Of a DNA stretch of 64,000 bases, positions 40,991-50,097 are shown piece by piece (the stretch's first letter is position 1; each line of letters starts with the position of its first letter). The stretch is from the NCBI RefSeq assembly GCF_014646355.1, contig NZ_BMNH01000013.1, positions 62,001 through 126,000 on the forward strand, written 5' to 3'. Under the pieces are notes generated by a model. The model was not told the origin of the DNA. It saw nothing but the letters and a program-made list of their open reading frames with translations, and searched no databases. Made by a program: the position numbers and the translations under genes. Source of the stretch: Nonomuraea cavernae (GTDB lineage Bacteria > Actinomycetota > Actinomycetes > Streptosporangiales > Streptosporangiaceae).

Positions 40991-42025
40991 TCAGCGGCGC
41001 GACCTGATGCCCGTGATGCGCCGGAACAGGTCCCACCAGAAGGGCGCGCCGAACAGCAGCGCGACGTACGTCAGCAGGTAGCCGGGCCAGTGGCTGGGCG
41101 TGGTCAGCCGGTCCCACCAGGTGGCGCCGTTCCAGTGGATGGCAGGATCTCCCTCCTCGGGGATCGACAGGCTGACGATCGCGTGGTCGAACACCTTGAC
41201 CAGGGCCGGCTGGCTGAGCGTGTCGGTGATGCACGGCACCGGGTCGGACTGCTCGCACCGCGTCTTGAGCTCGGTGTAGGCGTCGGGGCCGGCCTCGGCC
41301 ACGGCGGCGACGGAGGCCCGGAAGGCGTTGTCACGCAGCAGCGTCTTGGCGTACTCGAGGCCGTCCATGGTGAACAGCAGCGTCACGAGGAGGCCCAGCA
41401 CGGCCACGACCCACTTGACGTAGCGGCGGTAGAGCATGGACAGCCGCTGCATCTCGGCGTCGAACCAGGTCTCCACGCCCTGCCTGAAGCGGTCCAGGTC
41501 GCGCTGGGCGGACTCCCACACGCCCTTGAGGTGACCGTGGAGCGGGCTGCCCATCGTTCTGAGCTTCTCCAGCAGCCCGTCGACGCTGCCCGGGTCGGCG
41601 GCGGCCATCTCCATCATGGCGCCGGCGAACCGGCCCGGCGGGATGTCGGCGATGCTGGTGCGGCCGGTCTTCGGATGGTCGATCTCGCGAACCCGCTCGT
41701 AGAGCAGCTTCGTCATGACGTCCTCGGCCTTGGTCTCACTCACCGGCAACTCGGCCGTCTCGACGGGCGCCGGCTGGTCGCTGTGGACCGGCCGGGCGTC
41801 TCGGGCGAACGGCAGCGCGCCGAACACGTCGCGCGCCCTGGCCGGCAGCCACGACCTGCCTTCGGCGTCACTGCCGTCCATGGTGTCGCGCAGGTAGGCC
41901 CACAGGAACTTGCTGCGGATGGCCAGAAGCCGCACGAACGCCTCGTTGAGCCCGCTCACCAGCAGTGACAGGAGCAGGAACGACAGCACGAGGCCGAGGC
42001 CGAGATCAACGTAAACGGATAACAA
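40991..42025 (-). CDS. Membrane protein of unknown function
   Basis: 344 residues with three predicted membrane helices: an N-terminal one (LGLGLVLSFLLLSLLVSGLNEAF, about 8-30), one near residue 200 (WVVAVLGLLVTLLFTMDGLEYAKTL) and a C-terminal one (LLTYVALLFGAPFWW). Between them are a helical segment (DRFRQGVETWFDAEMQRLSMLYRRYVKW) and an extracytoplasmic loop with a Cys pair (TRCEQSDPVPCI). I do not recognise a named domain. The first ATG at 42025 gives a direct membrane helix start. It lies between the GNAT gene and glnE, same strand. Confidence 0.7.
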   Translation of the reverse strand: MLSVYVDLGLGLVLSFLLLSLLVSGLNEAFVRLLAIRSKFLWAYLRDTMDGSDAEGRSWLPARARDVFGALPFARDARPVHSDQPAPVETAELPVSETKAEDVMTKLLYERVREIDHPKTGRTSIADIPPGRFAGAMMEMAAADPGSVDGLLEKLRTMGSPLHGHLKGVWESAQRDLDRFRQGVETWFDAEMQRLSMLYRRYVKWVVAVLGLLVTLLFTMDGLEYAKTLLRDNAFRASVAAVAEAGPDAYTELKTRCEQSDPVPCITDTLSQPALVKVFDHAIVSLSIPEEGDPAIHWNGATWWDRLTTPSHWPGYLLTYVALLFGAPFWWDLFRRITGIRSRR

Positions 42026-42099
42026 GAGCGATCACCCCGCGCCTTGATACACCCGCGAGGGCACCGGCCGCAACGGACCGCACGTGACGGGGAGGACCG

Positions 42100-45030
42100 T
42101 CAGGAGCCGTAGAAGACGCGGTCGACGACGCGGCGGGCGCGGCGGGTGACGCGGCGGTAGTCGTCGAGGAAGTCCTCCGAGCCGTCGGGCGGGTAGCCGA
42201 GGGTCTGGGCGATGCGGGCGCGTTCGCGGGCGTCGCCCGGGACGCTGTCGCCGGGGCGTCCCTTGACCAGCATGACGGCGTCCCTGACGCGGGAGGCGAA
42301 CCGCCAGGCCTGCGCCAGCACCGCCTCGTCGGCGGCGTCCAGCAGACCTTCGGCCACGGCCGCGCGCAGGGCGGGCAGGGTGCGGGTGGTGCGCAGTGAC
42401 GGGACCGTGCCGGCGTGGCGGAGTTGCAGGAGCTGGGCCACCCACTCGACGTCGGACAGCCCGCCGGGGCCCAGCTTGGTGTGCAGGGCGGGGTCGGCGC
42501 CGCGGGGCAGCCGCTCGGCCTCCATCCTGGCCTTCAGCCGCCTGATCTCGCGTACGGACTCCTCGGGCAGGCCGCCGGCCGGGTAGCGCAGCCTGTCGGC
42601 GAGCGAGACGAACGCGGCGCCCAGCTCGGCGTCGCCGGCCGAGAAGCGGGCGCGCAGCAGCGCCTGCGACTCCCACGACGACGACCAGCGGGCGTAGTAG
42701 GCCTCGTAGGAGGCCAGGGTGCGCACCAGCGGGCCCTGGCGGCCCTCGGGGCGCAGGTCGGGGTCGATGAGCAGGGGCGGGTCGGGTGCGGGGAGGCTGA
42801 GCAGGCGGCGCAGCTCGTTGGCGATGGCGTGGGCGGCGTCGGTGGCCTCCCGTTCCGGGGCGCCCGGCTCGGGCGAGTGGACGAACATGACGTCGGCGTC
42901 GCTGGCGTAGGAGGACTCCATGCCGCCCAGCCGTCCCATGGCGATCACCGCGAACCGGGTGGGCACCCCGCCGGGGCCGTGGCTGCTGATCGCCGCGTCG
43001 AGGGCGGCCTGGATCGTCACGTCGTTCAGTGTGGACAGGGCGACCCCGACCTGCTCGATGTCGATGAGCCCGAACAGGTCGGCGACGGCGGTGCGGAACA
43101 ACTCCCTGCGCCGCAGCGCCCGGACGGCGGCGACGGCCGTCTCGGGGGCGCCGGCGTGGCGGGAGACCGCCGCCGACGCCTCGGCCGGCAGCGCGTCAGA
43201 GCGGCGCACCGCCAGCTCGTCCTCGGAGCCCAGCAGCGCGACGGCGTCGGGGGCGTGCATGAGCAGGGTGGTCGCGTAGCGGCTGGTGCCGAGCACGCGC
43301 GCCATCCGCGCGGCCACCGCGGTCTCGTCGCGCAGCAGCCGGAGGTACCAGGGGGTGGCCCCGAGTTTGTCGCTGACCTGCCGGAAGCCGAGCAGCCCGG
43401 CGTCCGGGTCGGGCGTGTCGGCGAACCAGCCGAGCATGACCGGCAGCAGCGTGCGCTGGATCGCGGCCCGCCGCGAGACGCCGGAGGTGAGCGCGGCGAG
43501 GTGGCGCAGCGCCCCCTCGGGGTCGACGTAGCCGAGGGCGCGCAGCCGGGCGGCCGCCGCCGTGGTGGACAGCCGCGTCTCGGTCTCGGGCAGCCGGGCG
43601 ACCGCCTGGAGCAGCGGGCGGTAGAAGAGCTTCTCGTGCAGCCGCCGGGCCTCCCTGGCGTGCCGCCGCCAGCGTTCGGTGAACTCTCCGACCGGGTCGG
43701 CCTGCATGCCGAGTGCCCTGCCGAGCCGGCGCAGGTCGGCGGGGTCGGCGGGCAGGACGTGGGTACGGCGCAGCCGGTGCAGCTGGAGCAGGTGCTCGAC
43801 CTGGCGCAGGAAGGTGTAGGCCTCGGCCAGGCCGCGCGAGTCGTCGCGCCCCACGTAACCGCCCCTGGAGAGGGCGGCCAGCGCCGACAGCGTGGCCTTG
43901 CGGCGCAGCAGCGGATCGAGCCGCCCGTGGACGAGCTGGAGCAGCTGGACCGCGAACTCGATGTCGCGCAGCCCGCCGGGCCCCAGCTTGATCTGCCGCT
44001 CCCCCTCGGCCCGCACATGCGCCTCGACGCGGCGGCGCATGGCCTGGACGTCCTCGACGAAGTTGTCCCGGGTGGCGGCCGTCCAGACCAGGTCGTTGAC
44101 CGCCTCGACGTAGGCGCCGCCCAGCTCCAGGTCGCCGGCCATCGGCCGGGCCTTGAGCAGCGCCTGGAACTCCCAGGTCTTGGCCCAGCGCCGGTAGTAG
44201 GCCAGGTGGCTGGCCAGCGTGCGCACCAGCGGCCCGGATCGCCCCTCGGGCCGCAGCCCGGCGTCGACCTCCCACAGTGAGCCCTCGGGCGTGGCGACGG
44301 TGCAGGCCCGCATCATGGCCTGGGCCAGCCTGGTGGCGGCCCGCAGCGCCTTGGTCTCGTCGGCGCCGTCGCGGGGCTCGGCCACGAAGATCACGTCGAC
44401 GTCGCTGATGTAGTTGAGCTCCCTGGCTCCGGCCTTGCCCATGCCGATCACCGCGAGCCGTACGTCGCCGGCGTCGACCTCGGCCCGCGCGATGGCCAGG
44501 GCGGCCTCCAGGGCGGCGCCCGCGAGGTCGGACAGCTCGGCGGTCACCTCCGGCAGCGTGGCCTGGCCGGTCAGGTCGCGCGCGGCCAGGTGCAGGAGCC
44601 GGCCGCGGTAGGCGACGCGCAGCGCCACGAGGGCGTCGGCGACGGTCGCGCGTGGCTCGTCGTCGCCGGGCTCGGCGCCGACCGCGCGCAGCAGCTCGGC
44701 GCGGGCGTCGTGGAGCCGGGGCACGCCCAGCAGCGCCACCTGCCCGGGATGGCGCACCAGGTGGTCGCCCAGGGCGGCGCTCACACCGAGGACGGCCAGC
44801 AGGCGGGTCCTGAGCCGCTCGTCGGCGCGCAGGGCGGCGGCGAGATCGGGCGCGCGTTCGGCCAGCCGGGTCAGCGTGGCCAGCGCGAGATCGGGATCGG
44901 CCACGTCGACCAGATCTTCCAGCAGCTCGTCGAACTCGGCTCCGGCCTGGTGGGCCAGCCGGGCGGCGGCGGCTCCGTCGGCGAACCCGAGCTTGGCCAG
45001 GCGCGCGGCTGTGGACTCGATCCTTGGCAC
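42100..45030 (-). CDS. glnE: Bifunctional glutamine synthetase adenylyltransferase/deadenylylase
   Basis: A 976-residue enzyme that adds AMP to and removes AMP from GlnA according to nitrogen state. Two nucleotidyltransferase domains are seen: the N-terminal one with ELNYISDVDVIFVAEP and the C-terminal one with ESSYASDADVMFVHSPEPG, each followed by its helical partner (DPDLRPEGRQGPLVRTLASYEAYYARWSSSWE). GTG start at 45030. Order glnA-glnE is conserved with mycobacteria, but here glnE lies 2 kb from glnA on the opposite strand. Confidence 0.96.
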   Translation of the reverse strand: MPRIESTAARLAKLGFADGAAAARLAHQAGAEFDELLEDLVDVADPDLALATLTRLAERAPDLAAALRADERLRTRLLAVLGVSAALGDHLVRHPGQVALLGVPRLHDARAELLRAVGAEPGDDEPRATVADALVALRVAYRGRLLHLAARDLTGQATLPEVTAELSDLAGAALEAALAIARAEVDAGDVRLAVIGMGKAGARELNYISDVDVIFVAEPRDGADETKALRAATRLAQAMMRACTVATPEGSLWEVDAGLRPEGRSGPLVRTLASHLAYYRRWAKTWEFQALLKARPMAGDLELGGAYVEAVNDLVWTAATRDNFVEDVQAMRRRVEAHVRAEGERQIKLGPGGLRDIEFAVQLLQLVHGRLDPLLRRKATLSALAALSRGGYVGRDDSRGLAEAYTFLRQVEHLLQLHRLRRTHVLPADPADLRRLGRALGMQADPVGEFTERWRRHAREARRLHEKLFYRPLLQAVARLPETETRLSTTAAAARLRALGYVDPEGALRHLAALTSGVSRRAAIQRTLLPVMLGWFADTPDPDAGLLGFRQVSDKLGATPWYLRLLRDETAVAARMARVLGTSRYATTLLMHAPDAVALLGSEDELAVRRSDALPAEASAAVSRHAGAPETAVAAVRALRRRELFRTAVADLFGLIDIEQVGVALSTLNDVTIQAALDAAISSHGPGGVPTRFAVIAMGRLGGMESSYASDADVMFVHSPEPGAPEREATDAAHAIANELRRLLSLPAPDPPLLIDPDLRPEGRQGPLVRTLASYEAYYARWSSSWESQALLRARFSAGDAELGAAFVSLADRLRYPAGGLPEESVREIRRLKARMEAERLPRGADPALHTKLGPGGLSDVEWVAQLLQLRHAGTVPSLRTTRTLPALRAAVAEGLLDAADEAVLAQAWRFASRVRDAVMLVKGRPGDSVPGDARERARIAQTLGYPPDGSEDFLDDYRRVTRRARRVVDRVFYGS

Positions 45031-45072
45031 CCCTCCATCTTGACAGCCCGCCTTGGTGAAGGCCTAAAGTAA

Positions 45073-45088
45073 AACGCAACGTTGCGTT
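45073..45088. promoter_or_regulatory. Perfect 16-bp palindrome, TetR-type operator
   Basis: AACGCAACGTTGCGTT is a perfect palindrome 22 bases before the ATG of the decayed HXXEE-like gene, in the gap to divergent glnE. Its shape is typical of a TetR-family operator, yet no TetR gene lies beside it. Confidence 0.6.
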
Positions 45089-45109
45089 GTGTTTTGAGGG
45101 AGGGTCGCG

Positions 45110-45422
45110 ATGGTTCCGGCGACGGTGACGTGGGGGCTGCTGGCGGCGTGGGCGGTGCACGCCGGGCGCGGTGACGGCGCCCTTGGTGGTGATCCCGTTC
45201 ACGGTGTGGGCGTGGCGACGGCTGCGGGCCGCCGGGGTGCCGGTCAGCGGCGGTCCCGCCGCCGGGGCCGCGACGGCGGCCTTCCCGCTGGTGCTGGGCG
45301 GCGTCCACGCGCTGGCGCACATCCTGACCCGGCGCGGACCTCAGGCGCGCGGACCTCAGGCGCGCGGACCTCACGCGCGCGGACCTCACGCGCGCGGATC
45401 CCAGGCGCGGCTCTCGGCATGA
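45110..45422 (+). pseudogene. Decayed HXXEE-domain membrane protein gene
   Basis: The first codons MVPATVTWGLLAAWAVH match the start of HXXEE-type membrane proteins. The protein then loses its middle (including the His/Glu motifs), and the C-terminal part VTAPLVVIPFTVWAWRRLRAAGVPVSGGP...LGGVHALAHILTRRG continues in another frame from about base 45166. An internal deletion with frameshift explains this. The start keeps a good GGGAGGG ribosome-binding site. A 15-bp repeat array occupies the 3' end. Confidence 0.6.
45336..45410. repeat. Five 15-bp tandem repeats
   Basis: GGACCTCAGGCGCGC occurs twice exactly, then twice as GGACCTCACGCGCGC, then once in a diverged form (GGATCCCAGGCGCGG). It lies at the 3' end of the decayed HXXEE-like gene and is probably a slippage product. 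From 45423 to 45561 I see only an imperfect CCAGGG/CCCTGG hairpin and the kinase gene's ribosome-binding site. Confidence 0.85.
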
Positions 45423-45561
45423 TCCAGGGTTATCCCTAGGTCGTTCCCTGGGGCGCCGGCGCCGGGGTACTCCGTAACCTGCGGGTGGACCGGCATCGCG
45501 CGCGGCGGAGTCCGGCACGCGCGGGGAGACGCGGCGCACCGGCCGGCCGGCGGAGGAGGCG

Positions 45562-48500
45562 ATGGTTCAGGCACCGTTCGTCCAGCAGGAGGCACGGCAG
45601 TTCGGGGGCTACTGGCTGGGCAGGCGGCTCGGCGCGGGCGGGCAGGGCGTCGTGCACGAGGCGTACGGGCCCAGCGGGGAACGGGTTGCGGTCAAGCTGC
45701 TGCGGCTCGACCGGGGCGGCACCGAGGAGGCACGGGGCCGGTTCGTCAAGGAGGTCGCCGCCGCCCGCCAGGTGGCGCCGTTCTGCACCGCCCGGGTGAT
45801 CGCGGCCGACCTGGAGGCGGCGCAGCCGTACATCGTGAGCGAGTACGTCGACGGCCCCAGCCTGTCGCGGGCGGTGCGGGAGCGCGGCCCGTACGACTCG
45901 GTCGAGCTGCATCGGCTCGCCACGGGGGTGGCGACGGCGCTGACGGCGATCCACCGGTCGGGGGTCGTTCACCGGGACCTCAAACCGGAGAACGTGGTCC
46001 TCGGCCCGGACGGGCCGAAAGTGATCGACTTCGGCATCGCCCGGCTGGACGGCGCGACCGTCACGGACGACGGCGTGGTGCCCATCGGGACGCCGGCCTA
46101 CCTGTCGCCGGAGCGGGTGCGCGGCGAGCGGGCCGGCCGCGCGGCCGACGTGTGGGCGTGGGGCGCGGTGGTGTTGTTCGCGGCCACGGGACGGCCGCCG
46201 TTCGTCGCCGACACGCCGGCGGCGACGTACCACCAGATCGTGACCAGACGGCCGGACCTGTCCGCCCTGGACGGGACGCTGCGGCGGCTGGTGGACGCGG
46301 CGATGTCCGACGACCCGAGGCGGCGTCCGGACGCGAGGGAGCTGCTGGCCGCGTTGCTCGGCCGTGGTGACGGCACCGGTGCGCTGCTGGCGGCGGGCAG
46401 CGAGGCGGCGCGGGCGGTGCGCCGGCCGCCCGAGGTGCGCGCCGGACCGGCTGAGCGGCCGCTGGGCGAGGTGGCCGAGGGCGTCTACACCCGGCTCGGC
46501 CCGCAGGAGCGGGCTCTCGTGCCCGGCCTGCTGCTCCGGCTGGTGCCGGCCGGCGACGGCCTGGACGACACGCTCCGCTGGGCGGGCGTCGGCGATCTCC
46601 TGGACGGCACGGTCCCGCCGGACCGGGTGCGGCGGGTGCTGGGCGCGTTCGTCCGCGAGGACCTGCTCCAGCACGCCGGCGGCAGCATGACGCTGGCCGC
46701 CCCGGCCCTGATCCGCGCCTGGGACCGGATGCGCGGCTGGGTCGAGGAGGAGCGCGAGCGGCTGCGGGTGCACGCCCGCCTGAACGAGGCGGCCATGCGC
46801 TGGCGGGCCAACGGCCGCGACCCCGCCGACCTCTACCGCGGCTCGGCCCTGCGGACCGCGCTGGACTGGGCGGCCCAGCGCGACGGCCATCTCACCGCCA
46901 ACCGCCTGGAACGGGCGTTCCTGGACACGTCGGAGGCGCGGGAGCGGGCCCAGGGCCGGTCCCGCAGGCAGGTCAGGGCGGGCGTCGCCGCGCTCCTCGC
47001 CGTCGTGATCGGCACGGTGTCGATCCTGGTGGCGCGCGGTACGGCGGACGCCGCCCAGCGGGTGGAGAGCACCGCCAGGCGAACCGCCGAGGAGGCGGAC
47101 CGGCTGCGGGCCACCGAGCCGGTCACCGCGATGCTGCTGAGCGTCGCCGCCTGGCGGCTGGCCCCCGGCGACCCTCGGGTGCTGGCGCAGCTGCGCGGGT
47201 CGCTGGCCCAGCGGGAGCTCAACGTGTTCCGGCCGCCGCCCCGGCAGGGCGCCGCCGTCTACGACCTCAGCTCGGACGGGAGCACGCTCGTCGCGGCGGG
47301 CGGCGGCCGGGCGAGCGTCTATGACGTGGCCACGCACCGTCTGGCCGGGGAGGTGACGGGCATCGGCGAGGACGCCCGGATGATCGCGCTCGGCCCGGAC
47401 GGACGGACGCTCGCGATCGGCGGACGCCGTTCCGTCCGGCTCTGGGACCTGACGACCGGGCGGCCGAGCGGGCCGCCCTTCGGCGCGGGCGCCTCGTACC
47501 TGGCCTTCGACGCGACCGGGGACGGTCTCGTCACGTTGTCGCCGGCGGGCGAGTGGCGGATCTGGCGCCTCGCGGGCGGCGGCCCGCCACGCCTGACGGG
47601 CTCGGCCACCGGCCTGGCCGACCTGAAAGTGAGCGGCGGTACGCGGATCGAGCTGCTGCGGGACCGCGGCTACCGGGTCAGGGACGCGCGAGGGGCGGTG
47701 TCCACGCCCGGCGGATCCGGCCCGGCGAAGGGCGTGGCGGCGGCCGTCACCCCCGACGGCGGGACGCTGGCCCTGGCCGACGGCCCCGACGTGCGCCTCT
47801 GGGACCTCGCGGCGGCGCGATGGACGGGCCCCCGGCTGCGCGGCGCCGATCCGGTGGCGATGAGCTTCAACGCGGACGGCCGCTACCTGGCCACGTATGA
47901 CGGGAGCGCCGTGAGCGTGTGGTCGCGTGAGGGCGTCCGGCTCATGAACCATCCCGTCCGGGCCGTGAGCGGCGACCCGCGTTTCGGTGCCGGTGACCGC
48001 AGCCTGGCCTGCCTGCTGTCCGACGGCACCGTGGTGGTGCTGGACCTGGCCGGGCTGACCGACCCGGCCGCGCTGGTCCCGCGCGCGGTGTCCGGGGTGT
48101 TCGGGCCGCGCGCCGGATACGCCGCGCTGCAGGGGCCGGAGGGCACCGAGCTGCGGCGGCTGCCGGCGGCGGGCGCGCCGCCGCGGCGGCTGGGCGGCGC
48201 GGCGCTGCCCGGCACCGTCATGTCGTTCAGCGCCGACGGCCGGCTGCTCGCCGTCAGCACGCCCGACCAGGCCCGGGTGTCCGTCTGGAACGTTGCCGAC
48301 GGCACCCTGGAGCGGACCCTGCCGATCGACGCCGGCCAGGTGAGGGGGCTGGCCTTCGGCCCGGCGAACGACGTGCTCGCGGTCGCCCCCGTGACCGGGA
48401 CCTGGCGCCGCGCGCAGCTCTGGGACGCGCGGCGCGGCGTCCCACTGGAGACGCTCGCCCAGCCGGGTGGCGAGGTGATGGCGTTCAGCCCGGACGGCCG

Positions 48501-49047
48501 GCGACTGGCGGTCAACGGGGCCGCCAACAGCGGGGTCGTCACCCTGTCGCCCAGGAGCGTCCGGCAGCGGCCGTTCGGCCCGGACGCCGACGGCGTGCTG
48601 GGCCTGGCCTTCAGCCCCGACGGCGCCCTCGTGGCCACCGGCTGGTCCGAGGTCGGGGTGGACCTGTGGGACGCGGCCACGCTGGACCGGGTGCGGCGGC
48701 TGTCCGGCGCCGGGGAGGGATTCGACCAGTTCCAGGTGGTCGTCTTCAGCCCGGACGGGCGGCTCCTGGCGGCCGGTGGGCCCACCGGCCGGATCTGGTT
48801 GTGGAACGTCGCCGACGGCGGCCTCACCGGCCGGCCGGTCCCCGCGCACGCGGGCGGGATCCTGGCCCTGGCCTTCGCTCCCGACGGCGGCACCCTTCAC
48901 AGCCTCGGGACCGACGGAGCCCTGCGGAGCCTGCCGGTCACCCCCTCGGCCGTGGCCGCGGCCGTCTGCGCCCGCGCCGGGACCACCCTGTCCGCCCAGG
49001 ACTGGAGCCGTCACATCCGCGACGTGCCCGCCCGAAAGGTCTGCTGA
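45562..49047 (+). CDS. Ser/Thr protein kinase with nSTAND-like tail, membrane helix and WD40 propeller
   Basis: 1161 residues. The kinase domain (about 15-275) is complete: GAGGQG, Lys45 in VAVKLL, HRDLKPEN (Asp139), DFG (156-158), GTPAYLSPERV. Residues about 300-470 resemble the C-terminal winged-helix/helical region of nSTAND ATPases (ALIRAWDRMRGWVEEERERLRVHARLNEAA, GRDPADLYRGSALRTALDWA), without a P-loop. One membrane helix follows (about 473-492), then an external WD40-type propeller with repeats such as VMAFSPDGRRLAVNG and VVVFSPDGRLLAAGGPTGRIWLWN. It should sense something with the propeller and signal inside. The ATG has GGAGGAGG upstream. Confidence 0.9.
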   Translation: MVQAPFVQQEARQFGGYWLGRRLGAGGQGVVHEAYGPSGERVAVKLLRLDRGGTEEARGRFVKEVAAARQVAPFCTARVIAADLEAAQPYIVSEYVDGPSLSRAVRERGPYDSVELHRLATGVATALTAIHRSGVVHRDLKPENVVLGPDGPKVIDFGIARLDGATVTDDGVVPIGTPAYLSPERVRGERAGRAADVWAWGAVVLFAATGRPPFVADTPAATYHQIVTRRPDLSALDGTLRRLVDAAMSDDPRRRPDARELLAALLGRGDGTGALLAAGSEAARAVRRPPEVRAGPAERPLGEVAEGVYTRLGPQERALVPGLLLRLVPAGDGLDDTLRWAGVGDLLDGTVPPDRVRRVLGAFVREDLLQHAGGSMTLAAPALIRAWDRMRGWVEEERERLRVHARLNEAAMRWRANGRDPADLYRGSALRTALDWAAQRDGHLTANRLERAFLDTSEARERAQGRSRRQVRAGVAALLAVVIGTVSILVARGTADAAQRVESTARRTAEEADRLRATEPVTAMLLSVAAWRLAPGDPRVLAQLRGSLAQRELNVFRPPPRQGAAVYDLSSDGSTLVAAGGGRASVYDVATHRLAGEVTGIGEDARMIALGPDGRTLAIGGRRSVRLWDLTTGRPSGPPFGAGASYLAFDATGDGLVTLSPAGEWRIWRLAGGGPPRLTGSATGLADLKVSGGTRIELLRDRGYRVRDARGAVSTPGGSGPAKGVAAAVTPDGGTLALADGPDVRLWDLAAARWTGPRLRGADPVAMSFNADGRYLATYDGSAVSVWSREGVRLMNHPVRAVSGDPRFGAGDRSLACLLSDGTVVVLDLAGLTDPAALVPRAVSGVFGPRAGYAALQGPEGTELRRLPAAGAPPRRLGGAALPGTVMSFSADGRLLAVSTPDQARVSVWNVADGTLERTLPIDAGQVRGLAFGPANDVLAVAPVTGTWRRAQLWDARRGVPLETLAQPGGEVMAFSPDGRRLAVNGAANSGVVTLSPRSVRQRPFGPDADGVLGLAFSPDGALVATGWSEVGVDLWDAATLDRVRRLSGAGEGFDQFQVVVFSPDGRLLAAGGPTGRIWLWNVADGGLTGRPVPAHAGGILALAFAPDGGTLHSLGTDGALRSLPVTPSAVAAAVCARAGTTLSAQDWSRHIRDVPARKVC

Positions 49048-49069
49048 CCCCGCCCGCTAAGGATCGCCG

Positions 49070-50029
49070 ATGCCACGCCATGAGACGTTCGTCGAGGACA
49101 TCACCGTCACACCGGACCCGATCCGGCTGGGACCTGACGGGGCGACGGCCACCGTCGAGGCCATCCTCACGGGAGGGGCCGAGCCGGCCGGGACACTCGC
49201 CGCGCCCGACGGCTCCCTCACCCGGCTGCGCTTCGCCCCCGGTCCGCGAGAGGGCGCCTGGCGAGCCACGCACCGGTTCGGTCCGCGCGACCGGTCCGGC
49301 CTCTGGCGGGCCACGGCCGAGACCGGCCACGTGTTCACCGACCTGCCCTTCCTGGTCTGCGGCGGCCCGCCCCTGGGAGAGGCGCACTTCTCCGAGTTCG
49401 ACGTCGTCCCGCGCGACATCGCGGCGGGTGAGATCGCTGTCGCCTCCGGTCGCCTGCTCATCCGCGACGGCTCCGCCGCCCTCCCGTACGGCGGGCAGCT
49501 CGTCTCGATCACCTTCCGGGCCTTCGACCCGGGCGAAGGGCTGGAGACCGGCGAAACGGCCACCGCGGTGCCGGTCGTCTGGGAGGAGATCGGTGAAGCG
49601 GTCACCGAATGGCGTTCCGGCCTCTTCAGCGCGGAGATCAGCACGCCGACCACCGGGCGGGTGCGCGCCGAGCTGATCGGGGGCCGCGACGGCGAGACCG
49701 CGGTCAGCCAGAGCGTGCCGGTCACCGTCGCCGCGTTCTCCCGGCCCCGGATCGACGCCGACATCACGGCCACCAGCAGGTCGACCGCACAGGTGAGCGG
49801 CCGGAACACGGTCGCGTGCCTCCTGCACACCGGCACGGTCCACCGGTCCACCGGCGCCAAGGTCGGTGCCGGCAGCGTACGGATCGAGTACCGGAAGCCG
49901 AACGGCCGCTGGACCCCCGCCAAGGGCCCGGGCCGGGTGGGCCGCGCCGTGGGCGTGGTCAGCGGCGGCGTGTTCTCCGTCAAGAGCGAGCTCAGGGCGC
50001 GGGTCTCGTGGCGGGCCGAGTACACGTGA
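49070..50029 (+). CDS. Beta-rich protein of unknown function
   Basis: A 319-residue protein with several immunoglobulin-like beta segments (VEDITVTPDPIRLGPDGATATVEAIL, LFSAEISTPTTGRVRAELIGG, AGSVRIEYRKPNGRWTPAK). No signal peptide, membrane helix or catalytic motif is seen. The ATG at 49070 has AAGGA upstream, 22 bases after the kinase stop, so it is probably co-transcribed with the kinase and could be its partner or ligand-side protein. Family not recognised. Confidence 0.7.
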   Translation: MPRHETFVEDITVTPDPIRLGPDGATATVEAILTGGAEPAGTLAAPDGSLTRLRFAPGPREGAWRATHRFGPRDRSGLWRATAETGHVFTDLPFLVCGGPPLGEAHFSEFDVVPRDIAAGEIAVASGRLLIRDGSAALPYGGQLVSITFRAFDPGEGLETGETATAVPVVWEEIGEAVTEWRSGLFSAEISTPTTGRVRAELIGGRDGETAVSQSVPVTVAAFSRPRIDADITATSRSTAQVSGRNTVACLLHTGTVHRSTGAKVGAGSVRIEYRKPNGRWTPAKGPGRVGRAVGVVSGGVFSVKSELRARVSWRAEYT

Positions 50030-50097
50030 CCGGCCGGCTCAACCGTGGGCGGCGAGGCTCAGCGGCGGGCGGCGAGGCTCGACCATGACAGCCGGGC

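Noticed and set aside
45336..45410. Possible CRISPR-like or iteron array
   Set aside because: Contiguous 15-bp units at the 3' end of a decayed gene, best explained by slippage.
45436..49014. A 1192-codon open frame antisense to the kinase-WD40 gene
   Set aside because: It mirrors the sense gene in high-GC DNA, has low-complexity Arg/Pro/Gly composition and no recognisable domain; the sense strand encodes a complete kinase.
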